Shown: positions 48,458-59,314 of the stretch, piece after piece
How the letters are laid out: every line of letters starts with the position of its first letter
Position numbering within the stretch: the first letter of the stretch is position 1
DNA from: Hericium rajendrae
Taxonomy: Eukaryota; Basidiomycota; Agaricomycetes; Russulales; Hericiaceae
Reading direction: 5' to 3'
Assembly (NCBI GenBank): GCA_033439255.1
Contig: CM065878.1
Location: 3,472,001 to 3,536,000, forward strand
DNA: 64,000 nt
Program-made: the position numbers and the translations under genes
The notes under the pieces: generated by a model
What the model was told of the DNA's origin: nothing
The model's database searches: none
Seen by the model: the letters and a program-made list of their open reading frames with translations, nothing else

Positions 48458-49727
48458 TCACTTGTCAAACGTCACAATACGTCCGAAAGTGGACCCAGTG
48501 CCCCAGATGCCCCGGCGGAGGCAGGCCAGCTGGACAATTTGGCTGTGGTCCACAAACAGGTTCGCATGTGCGCCTTGGTTCTGGATGTGATATGCGAACA
48601 CTATGGGCGTGGAAGATCAGCGTTGCCAAAATCCGTGCTGGGTCAAAAGGTAGCGTACCCTCCGGATCCGCAGCTTCGAACCTATTTTCGCGGTAAACAT
48701 GAGAGATAGACAGACACAGAGCCCGTCAGCATCAAGGCTAAAATGAGAAATGCTTCGGACGCACATTATCTTGTCATTAGGAAGAGAAGACGTAATGGCC
48801 GAAATAACGTCGGTGCGCCACGACTTGACATTCTCAGTGATGCCTTCACTCTCAATCATTATCATCTGCAAGTCCGCAGGTTCATTACTAAAATTCTACT
48901 GGACAGATGGCTCGAAAACTCACATATGCGCCAGCCTGGAGGAACTTGTTGGCACGGTCGATAAGCCACTTTGGGTCTCTAGTGCCTGCAGCTTCAAGCT
49001 CTTCTATAGACGCATCACCGCCGGCACCCCACCTAGATTGCAGGAAGCCGTTTCAGTCAGCAACGTGTGTGAAAATCATAGGAGACCCAGATTCAAACGC
49101 ACTGGATGCCAACTTCAGGTTTGGGCTTTAGTCCGTGGGCGGCAGTGAACTCTACCAGATTGGCCCAATCATCCGTTGGAATCGATAGGAACCCAGAAGA
49201 CAACTCGAGAACGTCGAAGCCGACATCCTTGCACTTGGTCAGATACTTGGACACGAGGTTCTTGTCTCCGCCCGAGGAGGCGAGGACACGCTCGATATAA
49301 CCGCCTGTACTAACATAGCAGCCTGGATGATCATTTCCATAAGATTAGCCTGGTAAAGGCCTTTTCAAGTCGGAATGGAAGCGGAAGACGGACCATGCTT
49401 ATGGGCCACCTCAATCAGGTCTTTGAGCCGTTCCTCTGGCATAAGAGAGAATGACCCTCCAGCGAACTTGATACCATCGACGTACTCCCCCCAGTCGGTG
49501 AGCAGTTCGTCGAGATAGGTGTGAGTCACGGGGAAATAATAGGGTCCGCGTATCTCTGTGAGACCCTTCTTGCGCTCTGGCTTTTTATCCAAGGCATTAG
49601 CAGGGAGAAAGGGGAATGCCACAGGCGAAGCGTAAGGGGTCTTGCGCGTCGACGTGGACATTGCTCGTTGAGCAATGGCCAGCGGACGAGCAGAGCGCAG
49701 TGCAGTCGAAGTGATCTTGGGCAACAT
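48458..49727 (-). CDS. ComA-like (phosphosulfolactate synthase family) enzyme
   Basis: This resembles the ComA family, TIM-barrel enzymes that in archaea join sulfite to phosphoenolpyruvate in coenzyme M synthesis. In plants the fold is the heat-stress protein HSA32. Readable blocks are KKGLTEIRGPYYFPVTHTYL and GEYVDGIKFAGGSFSLMP, then GFDVLELSSGFLSIPTDDW and KPKPEVGIQ joined to WGAGGDASIEELEAAGTRDP. Next come AGAYMIMIESEGITENVKSW and ANLFVDHSQIVQLACLRRGI, ending TGSTFGRIVTFDK. The N-terminus (MLPKITSTALRSARPLAIAQ) is Arg-rich without acids and looks like a mitochondrial presequence. The start at 49727 is chosen for this reason; an ATG at 49820 is also in frame. The reaction in fungi is unknown, since coenzyme M is not a fungal cofactor. 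Confidence 0.82.
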
Positions 49728-50616
49728 GGTGGTGCACAATCTGTGAGGGAGACGATAGGTCTCAAGACCATTCGTTGAAAAGCGTTCTAAATGTGCGCCT
49801 GAGTGGGTAGGTGATGTCATCTTCTACTTCGCAGTGACCGCACATGCACCAACACATTTTGTCATGCATATAAGTAGACACTATGGCGGTAGACAACGAT
49901 ACTTTACCGACCGAGAACGTCCGTCACATTTCCATTGCGGTCGTTCTAGGCTAGCCACGGGACGAAACACTTACTTGCAGTGTGACACACGTCCCGCCGC
50001 CGGGCTACGGCCGTCGTTTGACTTGGTATGACATGGAACGGAGCCAAACATAACTCGGCACCGGAAGCTGGCGGGGATGATTGATGTACTTAGTGCAGTG
50101 ACAAGATCACTGGATGCTCGATGGCGATGGCGATGCTCGAGCGACGAGTTGCGATAAATGTGAGTTTGCCAAACTGAGCGACAGCGAGCTCAGATTAGTG
50201 CGCTGCCGGAATGCCGGAGCATATATATCTGTCCATGCCAAGCCCAAGTGCGCATAAGAATAGGACCTTGAACCAAATAGGCGCCATCATAGCTTGGGGC
50301 TCCGCTCTGCTCATCCCCTCCCCAAGCCACCGACGCTGCCTCCTCTTGTTTCTCTGCACCGCTACCCCTCTGCTATCGTTCCGCGCGTTTCACCTCAAAA
50401 TATAAGGACCCCCGCTTTCTTTGTACACATACATCTGTGCTCGTGCTCGGCGCCGGAGACGCAGGAATAGCTCTTGGTCTTGGCATTCTATATTTGTCCT
50501 TGCCACGGAAGTGCAAAGATAGAATCTTGGACTTGGCTCCTGCTCAAAAGCCCTGCCATGGCTCTCTTGGTTTCTCGTCACCTTTTGCCCCTTAACGCCT
50601 GCTTTCTCAAGCTACC
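49728..50616. promoter_or_regulatory. Divergent promoter region between ComA-like gene and unknown Ser-rich gene
   Basis: About 890 bp separate the two start codons. A TATAAG element at 50401-50406 precedes a CT-rich stretch leading to the ATG at 50617 and could be the TATA box of that gene, with a leader of about 180 nt. Short frames on both strands look like chance. Confidence 0.35.
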
Positions 50617-51491
50617 ATGAGCTCTGTAGCCTCCTCGCATCTCCCAACAGACTCTCCAGCCTTTGCTGACTATGCGAGCCACGCTCCTGCACATGCTGCA
50701 ACCAAATCCTTACTCGCCTCAACTTGGCAGATGTTAGAACAGGTAAGCCTGGGCATTCGAAACCAAGGATTGCCGTAAAGTAACCGAGTCCGTGCAGCCA
50801 CCGCCGCCCAGCCTGAGGGAAATCCTAGGCGCATACCGCACTCGAGGAGATGGCGACAGAGAGATGCTGATGGCCATGCTAAATGCCAAGAGCGCCGAGG
50901 ATCAGGTATGGGAACACCTCTGGACGCCTATCTGTTGCGCTCTGAAGCTGACAGTTCTTCTCGCAGCGCCTGGCTTCCATGGCTTCCCTCCACCGGTCTA
51001 TGCTTGAATACTACCAAATTGTGCCTGCCTCACACACCACGGCCGCCACAGAGCCATCATATTCACCTGTGCTGGAGGCACCGCCCAGATCGAATGGCGT
51101 CTATCACCCACGATCAAGTGCGACAGATTCATCTGCGCACCGATCACCACGAACTGCCAGGGAGCCATCGCATGCTCGCAAACGCCACCGCTCTTCCGAG
51201 TCGCCTGCATCATCATACCGTTCGCTTCACCACTCACATTCATCATCGTCACCCCATCACGCGCCATCTCCGCCTTCATCCCTGCATAGTGAAGGCTACG
51301 ATCGTTCGCCTCGTTCAAGAGAAGCCATGGCCATTGACTCGCTGCTTTCTGCTGGTGCCCGCGAGGCTGCTCGTGAGGATGTCAGCGCTCGCAGAAGTAA
51401 TGGCCGACGCGATGGAATCCCCGACCGTCCGATCATGGGCGGTGGAGCCCACCGCCCTAGTTCGAATTCCATGCCGATTGTATCTATTTAA
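50617..51491 (+). CDS. Unknown Ser-rich protein with a short conserved-looking helical block
   Basis: I do not recognise a named family. Three exons encode about 250 residues. The first (MSSVASSHLPTDSPAFADYA) ends QMLEQ. Across a GTAAGC intron comes a compact block, PPPPSLREILGAYRTRGDGD then REMLMAMLNAKSAEDQ. A second intron leads to RLASMASLHRSMLEYYQ. The rest is low-complexity: Ser, His and Pro runs (RSLHHSHSSSSPHHAPSPP) with several basic clusters (ARKRHR, SARRSNGRR). The block looks like paired helices suited to protein contacts, so a nuclear regulatory role is possible but only a guess. The start at 50617 has the context ACCATGA. Confidence 0.75.
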
Positions 51492-52059
51492 TCGTTATGC
51501 ACCGCGTAGGCCCGCTGTAGTGTTCCTGTAGATCAGTCGTATTTATTTCGCGCCCTCAGTTATTTGCATCGATGTTGTTTTGATAATCGGTTTATTCGGT
51601 AGTGTTCTCAGGTTGCGCAGCGCCATGTATATTGGTCTTTCGGTATCCTAGCAATCATATGTCCCATCTCCTTTCTTCGCAAGTAACTTGACCATCAAAC
51701 TTCAAGGGTCCGTCGTAATGCACGAACCACGCATAATATGATAAAATATAATTGATGCATAAATTGTATTGCACTGGCTCAATCTGGCTCAACCAAGGCT
51801 CAACACAAGGCTTCATGCCAACCTCGGGTTATTGATCGGTGTAAATTAACGCTGCCAAGTGGCCAAGGTGGGCCGGGGCCGACTTCATCCGTCGCTGGTT
51901 CACCTGCATGACGGCACGATGATGAGCACGAAATTTGGGAGGCAGCAACTCATCTGGGCGACCCTGACAGTGTACGAACGACTTGTGCATGCTTGAACAG
52001 CGCACAGAATACGGAACTCTAGATAGGCTCCCGGCCTGCCTCGATCGACAGGAGCGGTC
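51492..52059. other. Intergenic region with short GGCTCAA repeats
   Basis: This holds the 3' end of the Ser-rich gene and AT-rich sequence, with GGCTCAA-type words repeated at about 51775-51805. No gene is visible. Confidence 0.4.
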
Positions 52060-52864
52060 TCATAAGCTGGAGAGGATAGAACGATTGAGTTCTGTGAGGT
52101 CAGCAGCGGAGGCTAGTGTGTCGGCAGTGCTGACGCCTCGTTCCGATGGGATCCCTTGATCCAAGCCTGACCATCGCTCGAAGTGCTGCAGGTCATCTTT
52201 CATACGTACAAAGCGGAAATAAATCCATTGGGCCGCGAGCCCACATCGTGCGCCCGCTACACATAGCGAGGTCATCAGATATCGCCGCACTGGCGGCCAC
52301 ATGGAAGCCCTGGTAGCCGCACAGATTGAATTTTGAGTGCGACGGAGCGCTGGCAGCCGTATATTCTATTGACGTTGTTCCTCGCATGTGGGGTTCGCAC
52401 TTCCCGTCGCGCAAGCGGAGATTTGAGTCTATGGCATGCTTCGCAAATCCCGTGGGTACCTAATATTACGGTGCTGTGCCGTAGGCATATCCCCGCCGAC
52501 ATGCCCGATGACAGAAATCGAAAAATCGGGAGAACACGTACGAGATGCAAAATGGCGCGGTGGTAAGTTAGTAACTTACCTTGGCAGCGTTTGCGTCATA
52601 ATCTGTATCTATACCTGTAGGAGATATCTTGTAAGTTCAGGTTCTCAGAGATGACGGCACGCTTACGGGGACGGTGGGCGCATGGGGCTGGGCCGCTGGA
52701 GATGTGAGCTCGACGACGTCGGAACGGGGGAACGGAGGTAAACACGCTTTGCGGATCCCGTGACGGTAAACGCGTCTCACGTGCGCGACGCGCATCCGAA
52801 CTTTGGAGTCCCACGGCTCCTTTTGGCGGCGTTCTTTCGTTGACTGCTCTGGTGCTAGTGGCAC
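52060..52864 (-). CDS. Possible small unassigned gene
   Basis: Two minus-strand frames look mildly coding. One begins at 52864 (MPLAPEQSTKERRQKEPWDS). The other ends at 52060 with a hydrophobic stretch (YLMTSLCVAGARCGLAAQWI) followed by YFRFVRMKDDLQHFERWSG and an acidic tail. They could be the ends of one small membrane protein, but the middle exons are not clear and no family is recognised. It would be divergent from the RING gene, 112 bp away. Confidence 0.25.
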
Positions 52865-52976
52865 CTGCTCTCAGCGTTCACCGGTACGTGCAAGCATGAA
52901 CTTGAAAGCGGTTTACTGACTATCTAACTACTTCTCTATGGCTTGTAATCTACATTGCCACGTTTATACAGTAGAC

Positions 52977-54827
52977 ATGCCGCCGGCCAGCGACGACGAA
53001 TATGACAACTTTCCCGATGACTTCGAGGATATCGACTTGAGCAATGTGCCCGGTTTGGCTTACGATGATGTAGCTGCCACAATACCTGTCCAATCATCTC
53101 CTCGACCTCAGCCACTAGATGAAGCTCTCCCAGCGCCAGTGGCAGCTGCCGCGACACCGTCTGACCACTACTCCTTTGACGAGCTCGACGACACATTTCT
53201 GGCGGAGGTGGATGAACTGGATCAGTTATTGACCCAAGATGTGGCGAGGACTCAGCCGGTGGAAGGTATGGCTCTCCACTAGCGTGGAAATGTCTCGTAA
53301 CGGAACCATGTTTTTAGAAACTCCGGCTGCGACGCAGCCCGTCACTGCAAATACAAATGCGGAGGCAGGAAGCAGTCTGTATGCGGCATCGAGCTCTGCG
53401 AGCATTGAAGAAGTCGATAAGGAATTGGGTGGGTTGCTATGTGATGTTGTTGCGCGCCATTCATGAATCCATTCACATATGGCCGTAGGCTCGATGAACG
53501 ACAGGCAAGCGCAGGCCACATCTCGGTTTTTCGAGAGAGGTTTGTAAACAGCCTGCAGTCACAACGCCTCAGAACTGACAGCTCCTGGCCTACAATTAGC
53601 TCCCGCTGCCGTGGCCCCTTCAAGTCCTCCCCGATGTATGCGCAGACCGCCATTGACGTGTTGCATCAATATGGTCTGATACATTTTTCCAGCCCCCAGA
53701 CGATCACCAAAAAAAGGTGTGGAGATAAATGAACCCATACCTTGGTCTCCGACACCAAAAACAGAAAGCTCCCCGCGCAAGCGAGCACGTGCAGGATCAT
53801 CAACACCAACCCAGCTCACGCCTGCGAAGAAACATAAAGGCAAAGAGAAAGAGTCCCCGAGCGCTGGCGTGCGCAGGATCCTGAGTGAATTTGAAGACGA
53901 GATGACGTGTCCTATGTAAGTCTTGCGGTCGTCTGTGCATCAAGATCTGACGTGTGCCTGTAGATGTTGTGATATCTTGTGGGTCCAAATCCCTGCCTTC
54001 ATGTGCACTTGGGAACTGAATTTAAGCCTAGCGCTGCTGCTCACCTTGGGAGCCCGTGCGGTCATTCGTTCTGCGGGGAGTGCGGATGGAACTGGATCGC
54101 AAAGAACGTGCGATTATTTTCTACTACTAAGTCTCGTGCACGCTGAATGTGCAAGTGTCTGCGCAGCCGAGAGCACCGACGTGTGCTATATGCCGCGCTA
54201 CCTTGTCTGCCGTTGCCCCCATGATCCCTAATTTTGCCATGGACAACACCATTGAGAAGCAGCTGCACGCGCTTGGCCAGAACGGCATTGACGACTGGGA
54301 GGAAGGAGGCTCTAAGCTCGCGGAATGGAGGGCCAGAAAAGAGTTCGTTTACGCTCAGTGGCCTAACAACGTACACGCTAAACTGATTCTTCAGGAAGTG
54401 GAAAGCTGGAGCCGCAGAAAGGGCAAAGGGCGCATCCGCGCAGCGCGCTCCCGTTCAACGCACACATCCGCTGGAAAGAGAGCTGAGCGGTAGTTTCATT
54501 GTTCCAGATGACGAGGAGGACGAAGACTACAGTGAGAGCGACGAGGAAGACGAAGGAGGCTCTGGTGGAACGCAGAGCACTCAGGAGAACGTCCCAGGGC
54601 CGCCAGTCGGCGTCGCTGTTGGTGCTTGGCAGAGTGCAGCTCGCGGTGGCCCACCTCCGCATAGACGAAATAGACCACGGTGGAATCGGGGTGGGAACAA
54701 TAATAATAACGGCAATGGGCGGGGCGGACGAGGATATCGAGGCAACAGAGGTGGGGGTAGAGGTGGAGGTGGTCGCGGCGGAAGAGGGTGGGGACGCGGA
54801 AATTTCGGCCGGGGAGGGGCAGCCTGA
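52977..54827 (+). CDS. RING-finger protein with C-terminal RGG box (putative E3 ubiquitin ligase)
   Basis: The N-terminal half is acidic (SDDEYDNFPDDFEDIDLSNV) and includes a basic, nuclear-localisation-like stretch (SSPRKRARAGSS). The RING follows EFEDEMTCPICC and is completed over two introns as GSPCGHSFCGECGWNW and RAPTCAICRATL. The spacing CxxC...CxHxxCxxC...CxxC is complete. After it come a helical segment (NTIEKQLHALG), an acidic patch (VPDDEEDEDYSESDEEDE) and a Gly/Arg/Asn-rich RGG tail (RGGRGYRGNRGGGRGGGGRG) ending GRGGAA. RING domains recruit E2 enzymes and RGG boxes bind RNA, so RNA-linked ubiquitylation is an inference. The start at 52977 (MPPASDDE) is preferred; an ATG at 52938 is also in frame. 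All seven or so splice junctions keep the frame. Confidence 0.85.
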
Positions 54828-55050
54828 GGTCTTCGTTCCATTCTTCCGTATGTTCTGATACCCGTGATCGCAGATCCACACATATTGCTTTTTAGAGTGC
54901 AAGGTGCCGGTTGTTCGTAAGGATTGTTCTAAAGATTGGCTGTCCCTGTTGGCATAGGTCCATGAGGAAAATGTCAGCCAGGCGGAGGCAGTCCGAGGTA
55001 CTCGTTCCATTCCCGAGTATTTTCTGATGTTGGTGGTTGCAGATTCACTG
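54813..55050 (+). repeat. Diverged direct duplication at the end of the RING gene
   Basis: The segment from about 54813 (GGCAGCCTGAGGTCTTCG onward, including the stop codon) recurs about 168 bp downstream at about 54985 (GGCAGTCCGAGGTACTCG). Both copies contain CGTTCCATTC, then TTTTCTGAT or GTTCTGAT, and GCAGATCCAC or GCAGATTCAC. This looks like an old tandem duplication. Only about 60 bp of each copy is still alignable by eye. Confidence 0.6.
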
Positions 55051-55640
55051 ACGCGCTAAGGCCTGGTTTCCTGGAAGTTGCTGGTCCTGGCGTCTATCTG
55101 ATTTTACCACAACTGCAATGATGTCTGAGAGCGCCGAGGTTCGACGTTTCTTCCAGTGTCTGATTACGCGGCGCCTTGTAGCGCATTCTTGAACCAATTA
55201 TAGGGATCAATAGTGTGGTCTTTGGTCGTGTGGATGATTCTGACACTTTCTGATTGCGCCTGAGGGCAAGCGTAGTAGAACATTGAGATAGTACCAAGAT
55301 AACATATCTCCGATATGCGTAATGTCGAATTACTCGGTTGTCTGGATGACGAGGTTGTAACTCCTGTCTTCATGCACGCGCCGCCATGCTTCGTCCGGTT
55401 TACGACATATTGGGTCTGTCTGGAATGTGCCAGATAAGCTCAGAGGCGCAAGCAACTACCTCCGAATTCTGGTTATAGGATAAACATGGCGCCCACACCC
55501 TAATCGCGCTGCTCAGCGCCAACTTCTCTCCGACGATTACCGTGCTGCAACCTCGCCCATCAGGCCTGCATACCCAGCTATCGATAGCCGGCTCTTCTGC
55601 AGCCAGTCGCACCCCCCTCGATACCTCCAGCAAGACCACC
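54828..55640. other. Intergenic region before the 650-residue unknown
   Basis: Apart from the duplication at its left end, I see no gene. Frames on the minus strand around 55.1-55.4 kb are short and resemble nothing known. The right end is probably the promoter of the next gene. Confidence 0.4.
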
Positions 55641-57654
55641 ATGGGCCAAGCACCGAGCTTCATCACGTCCGAGACGTTCTCCCCAGCCTTGGGAGATACG
55701 CACACTATCGCCGTCCCGCCCTCGAGTGCCCACGGTGGTGTGCAGCTGCTCTTCAAGGCGGATCTACGCTCCGCCGAGGCCCTCGCCCACTGCGAGAGCG
55801 CCGGGATGCAGATACAGGCTTGGACGGATGCGCCGGTGGAGGGACACAGCCCGGGCGAGTGGGCGGCCTATACGTTCGAGAAACAAGGAGCGTCGTATGA
55901 GGACGAGGCCGTGACCGCGAGCGCGTCGGAGTTCTCGCTGCTGGCGCCCGAGGACGAGCATGTTGAGGAGCCGTACGTGCTGCACCTGCGCCTGCCGCTA
56001 AACGCGGGCGCGATACCAGCCGACCAGTCCGAGGCGCGCTTCCTGGTCACATACAGGGTTTTGTTTCCCGACGGCCATGTGCACTGGCTGGGCGAGCCGG
56101 GCCGTGATGTCGTCTGCGTGCTCAAAAAGGAGGACCCATGGCTTGCGGTGCGCGATGGCTGGGTGGCCCGGTCGGAGGGGCCCGCTGAGGAGGAGGCTCC
56201 CGCTTTTGTGTGGGAGCACGTCGGTCCCTCCCCGTCTGGGGGGAATATCCAGTTCGCACAGATTCGGCAGGCTTTATGGGGCTGCTGGGCGATTGGATTC
56301 CAAACGTTCGTTTTATTATTTATCCGTAGGTAGAAGCATAGCTAATATGCATTCATTCATTTCTAGTGTAAAATATTTCCCTCCTGGTGCACAGATCACG
56401 GACGCGTCGTACCTCATCTTCCTCCCGCGTGTACACCCGACTACATTCATGTTACACGACCCTATCATCCTCCGCTCTCCCCCAGGCGCGCTCAGCCTCT
56501 CGCCCTCCGGACTAGTGACATGCCCCGCCGGCTCCCACATCGAAATCTACCGCGACCTCCCCGTCGCATCGAAGCTCCAAGACGACCTCGACTCGCATGG
56601 GCTTCGCTCCATTGGCGAGCAGGCCGGATATGCACTCATCGCGTCGCCCGGGGACCAGAGTCCCGCCCGCATTGCATTCGTGCCTTTGGCGCACCTGAAG
56701 CCCTCGACGCGTCTGATCTGCAGCGGCTTCGAGCGGTCACTATTCGGGGACGATAGGGCGAAGCGGTACATGCTCTTCTGTCCCGCCTCGCGGCAGATGT
56801 TCGCCTACACGACGGATCCGGACGTCGATCTGGTGCTGAGGCTCGGAGCGGCGGGCGGCGAGTGTGTGCTTAGTCGGGTCTATACTCTGCCTGGGCATGC
56901 GGGCGAAGAGCTGGAGAGCGAAGATCAGCAAAGGCTGGATCAGGAGCAGAGCGCATGCTGGGCGCTGTCCATTCTGACACCGCATAACCTCGTGCCTCCA
57001 TCACCCCCGTCGGAGCACGAACGATTGTCCGAGGCGGAGTCGCAGGATGGACACGGCCCTGTACATGAACCTGTCCGAGAACCGATAGCCTCATTCCAGG
57101 CATCGTCGCTTATACATGGTGAACGACGATCTCCACAGGAGGTGACTACTGCATTGATGCGGACTCTGATCCTCGTCCTGCAAGCTGCCGTTCTGCGATT
57201 CATGTCTTTCGCATTCGGCCCTGGTGACATCCCCGCCTTCGACCCATCCGCATCAAAACACCGTGAGCTGGCAGGCGGGGACGACGGTGACGACGAGCAG
57301 ACGCCGATAATCGGTTCCTACGATGGAAAGGACAAGCTCGAGGATGGCGGAGGCCTATACAAGAGTAGTTTCCACGACACGGACACCGAGACTCTTGCGG
57401 GTACCGAAGTGCATTCAGTGGCGGGGACGTCCGGTCCTGCGCTGACCTTTAACATACCAGAAGGTCCATTCCACTTCGTGCATCGCCGGCCAACTGGAAA
57501 AAGTCACGTCTTGAATATGGAGGTCCTGCTCGAAGGCGAGAGAGTCGACTTGAGCGAGGGCGACGGGTGGACGTTGACGGTGGTAGATGGCGCGGTCAAG
57601 GGAGGCAGAGTGGAGGTATTTTTGAATCCGGAGAACTCTGGTTCCGAGGTGTAA
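55641..57654 (+). CDS. Unknown 650-residue protein
   Basis: No family recognised. Two exons joined over an intron at 56306-56366 (GTTCGT donor) give about 650 residues. The start at 55641 has a strong context (ACCATGG) and gives MGQAPSFITSETFSPALGD; Gly2 makes N-myristoylation possible. The first 220 residues look like a beta-rich domain (HGGVQLLFKADLRSAEALAH, LVTYRVLFPDGHVHWLGEPG). The second part includes TDASYLIFLPRVHPTTFML, a region of alternating strands (SAGDQ-type loops, PARIAFVPLAHLKPSTRL), one hydrophobic helix (LMRTLILVLQAAVLRFMSFA) and an acidic stretch. It closes with another strand-rich segment (NIPEGPFHFVHRRPTGKSHV). Long uninterrupted exons with good codon use make it a real gene. 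Confidence 0.8.
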
Positions 57655-58180
57655 GTTGAACTAAGTGACCGACGCAGTGGACGCTGGGCGTGCAATTCGG
57701 TCGGTCGCCTTTCCCGCTTGATATAGGGTGTTGTATTTCTGCTTCTGTTGTCACACTGCGTACTCATCTGTTGTTCTGTATTGCTTTCACGATCCATGTC
57801 TGAGTATAGCATGATAGCATGTTGTATACACGGACAATGCCATGACCATTTTGACATATACAACTCACGACTCGCGGGTTTGCGATCCCCATGAAGGCTG
57901 TCCGAATCCACACAACTCCGAGAGGGAACGGGATTGACAACATCAAAATACACTGTTGGCTGGGGTCTAATGCTACAAAGAGGATTCTGGACAATTCTAA
58001 CGTATCAGTCACTGTAAGCCCCTTCGTCATCGGGACCGGGGCGTGCCCGTTTTCGCGACGACCCATGTTGGTCGTGCACTGCTTCTATACCATAGCCAGC
58101 GACCTGACGGCTGACTATATCGTCCAGCAGCTCCGGGGGCAGATCGTACTCAGAGCTGCGAACAGCGACCGCATAGGCAG
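57655..58180. other. Convergent 3' region
   Basis: About 525 bp between the stop codons of the 650-residue unknown and the TRAX-like gene. Only weak short frames are visible. It presumably holds both 3' UTRs. Confidence 0.4.
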
Positions 58181-59092
58181 CTAAAGTTTAAAGATGTATC
58201 TAACATTCAATGTCAACGGCATGGTATCAAACTGTCGAAACGCACCATCTTCTATCTTCTGCAGGGATTGAGACGTAACACGCTGCTTCTTGCCAAGGTC
58301 CCGTACGTGCGGCGTGAATGCCTCGAAATCTGGCGTTCGTGAGGAAAACATGACGCGGCGGCCGATGGGAAGCAAGAGCTGTACGTACCAGCCTTGCAGG
58401 AGCGGACAAACGCACACACTTCGGACGCTTTGGTACGCCCCCCACGTTTGGCGATGGCGGAGATTGCGAAGCGCATGAGCTCGCCTGTGAGATCGGACAC
58501 CCCGAGAAGATAGTCCGAGACGGGGAGCGTGAAGTACTGCCAAGCCGCAAGCACAGGTCTTGAGTTAACAGATAATATAAACCCACAGACGCTGGGGTGG
58601 ACGTTACGGAAACTCACAGGGCCGGTGGTCGCATCCGATAAAGAGGCCTGTACTCCGGCGTAGCTGATGAGAGTGCCATGCTCGAGATAATGCGCGAAAC
58701 TCAGGGCCTCGATGTACTCCTGTAGGCCCGGAGAGATATTCGACTGGTATCGCCAGAAGCGGTCACCCTCAAGCTCGGGTCTCATGGCCTTGAAGAGCAC
58801 CTGGATATCACGCAACTTCTTGTAACCCTCTCTCGCCGCGCGCGCAGAGAGAACGACGTAGTCACCGCTGGCCTCATTCATGATCCGATGGAGGAGGAAA
58901 ATAACCCTCTTGGACGCAATCGTGACATCGCGACTGGCCTGGAACAAGGTGTCTAGTCAAAATTATGCGAAAAGATACGTCACAGTAACTTACCTTGATC
59001 AAGCGCTCTCGCCTATCATTGTGCTCGTCGAGCTCGTTGCGAAAGGCCTCGAAAACATCGTGGATCGGGCGGCCGTCGCTTGAGGAGGCCAT
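58181..59092 (-). CDS. Translin-associated factor X (TRAX) homologue
   Basis: TRAX pairs with translin to form the C3PO RNase complex, which acts in small-RNA and tRNA processing. The N-terminal exon (MASSSDGRPIHDVFEAFRNE, LDEHNDRRERLIK) leads to ASRDVTIASKRVIFLLHRIM. Then come FWRYQSNISPGLQEYIEALS and FAHYLEHGTLISY, and the translin-family motif LPVSDYLLGVSDLTGELMRF with AISAIAKRGG. The end reads LGKKQRVTSQSLQKIEDGAF and RQFDTMPLTLNVRYIF. The EA(L)SF..Y and DLTGELMR blocks are the family's conserved core, where TRAX carries catalytic acids. Size is about 250 residues after splicing, near the usual 250-290. The start at 59092 is clear. The HIT gene starts 222 bp away on the other strand. Confidence 0.85.
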
Positions 59093-59254
59093 TGACGACG
59101 AGACGCGAAAGATAATCAACGCGTCGCGTCGCGGATCAAGCGTCGTGGCTTACGTAAGTGGCTTGGGCGGGGAGTGGAGGCCGAACATCATGCGCTGCTC
59201 AAAACAGACTTTACATTCCTTATATCATATTCCCCCCGACGCGCGCCCCCGACG

Positions 59255-59286
59255 CCTTACGACGCCGCCGCCTTACGACGCCGCCG
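59255..59286 (+). repeat. Exact 16-bp tandem duplication in the TRAX/HIT divergent promoter
   Basis: CCTTACGACGCCGCCG occurs twice in a row (59255-59270 and 59271-59286), followed by a partial third copy. It lies in a C-rich tract 28 bp before the HIT-gene ATG, so it is probably leader or core promoter. Confidence 0.9.
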
Positions 59287-59314
59287 CCTTCTCCTCCTTT
59301 ATGCGCCACAGACC

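Noticed and set aside
54378-55010. 210-codon open frame on the minus strand
   Set aside because: It is antisense to the acidic and RGG-coding exons of the RING gene. The low-complexity composition keeps the reverse frame open.
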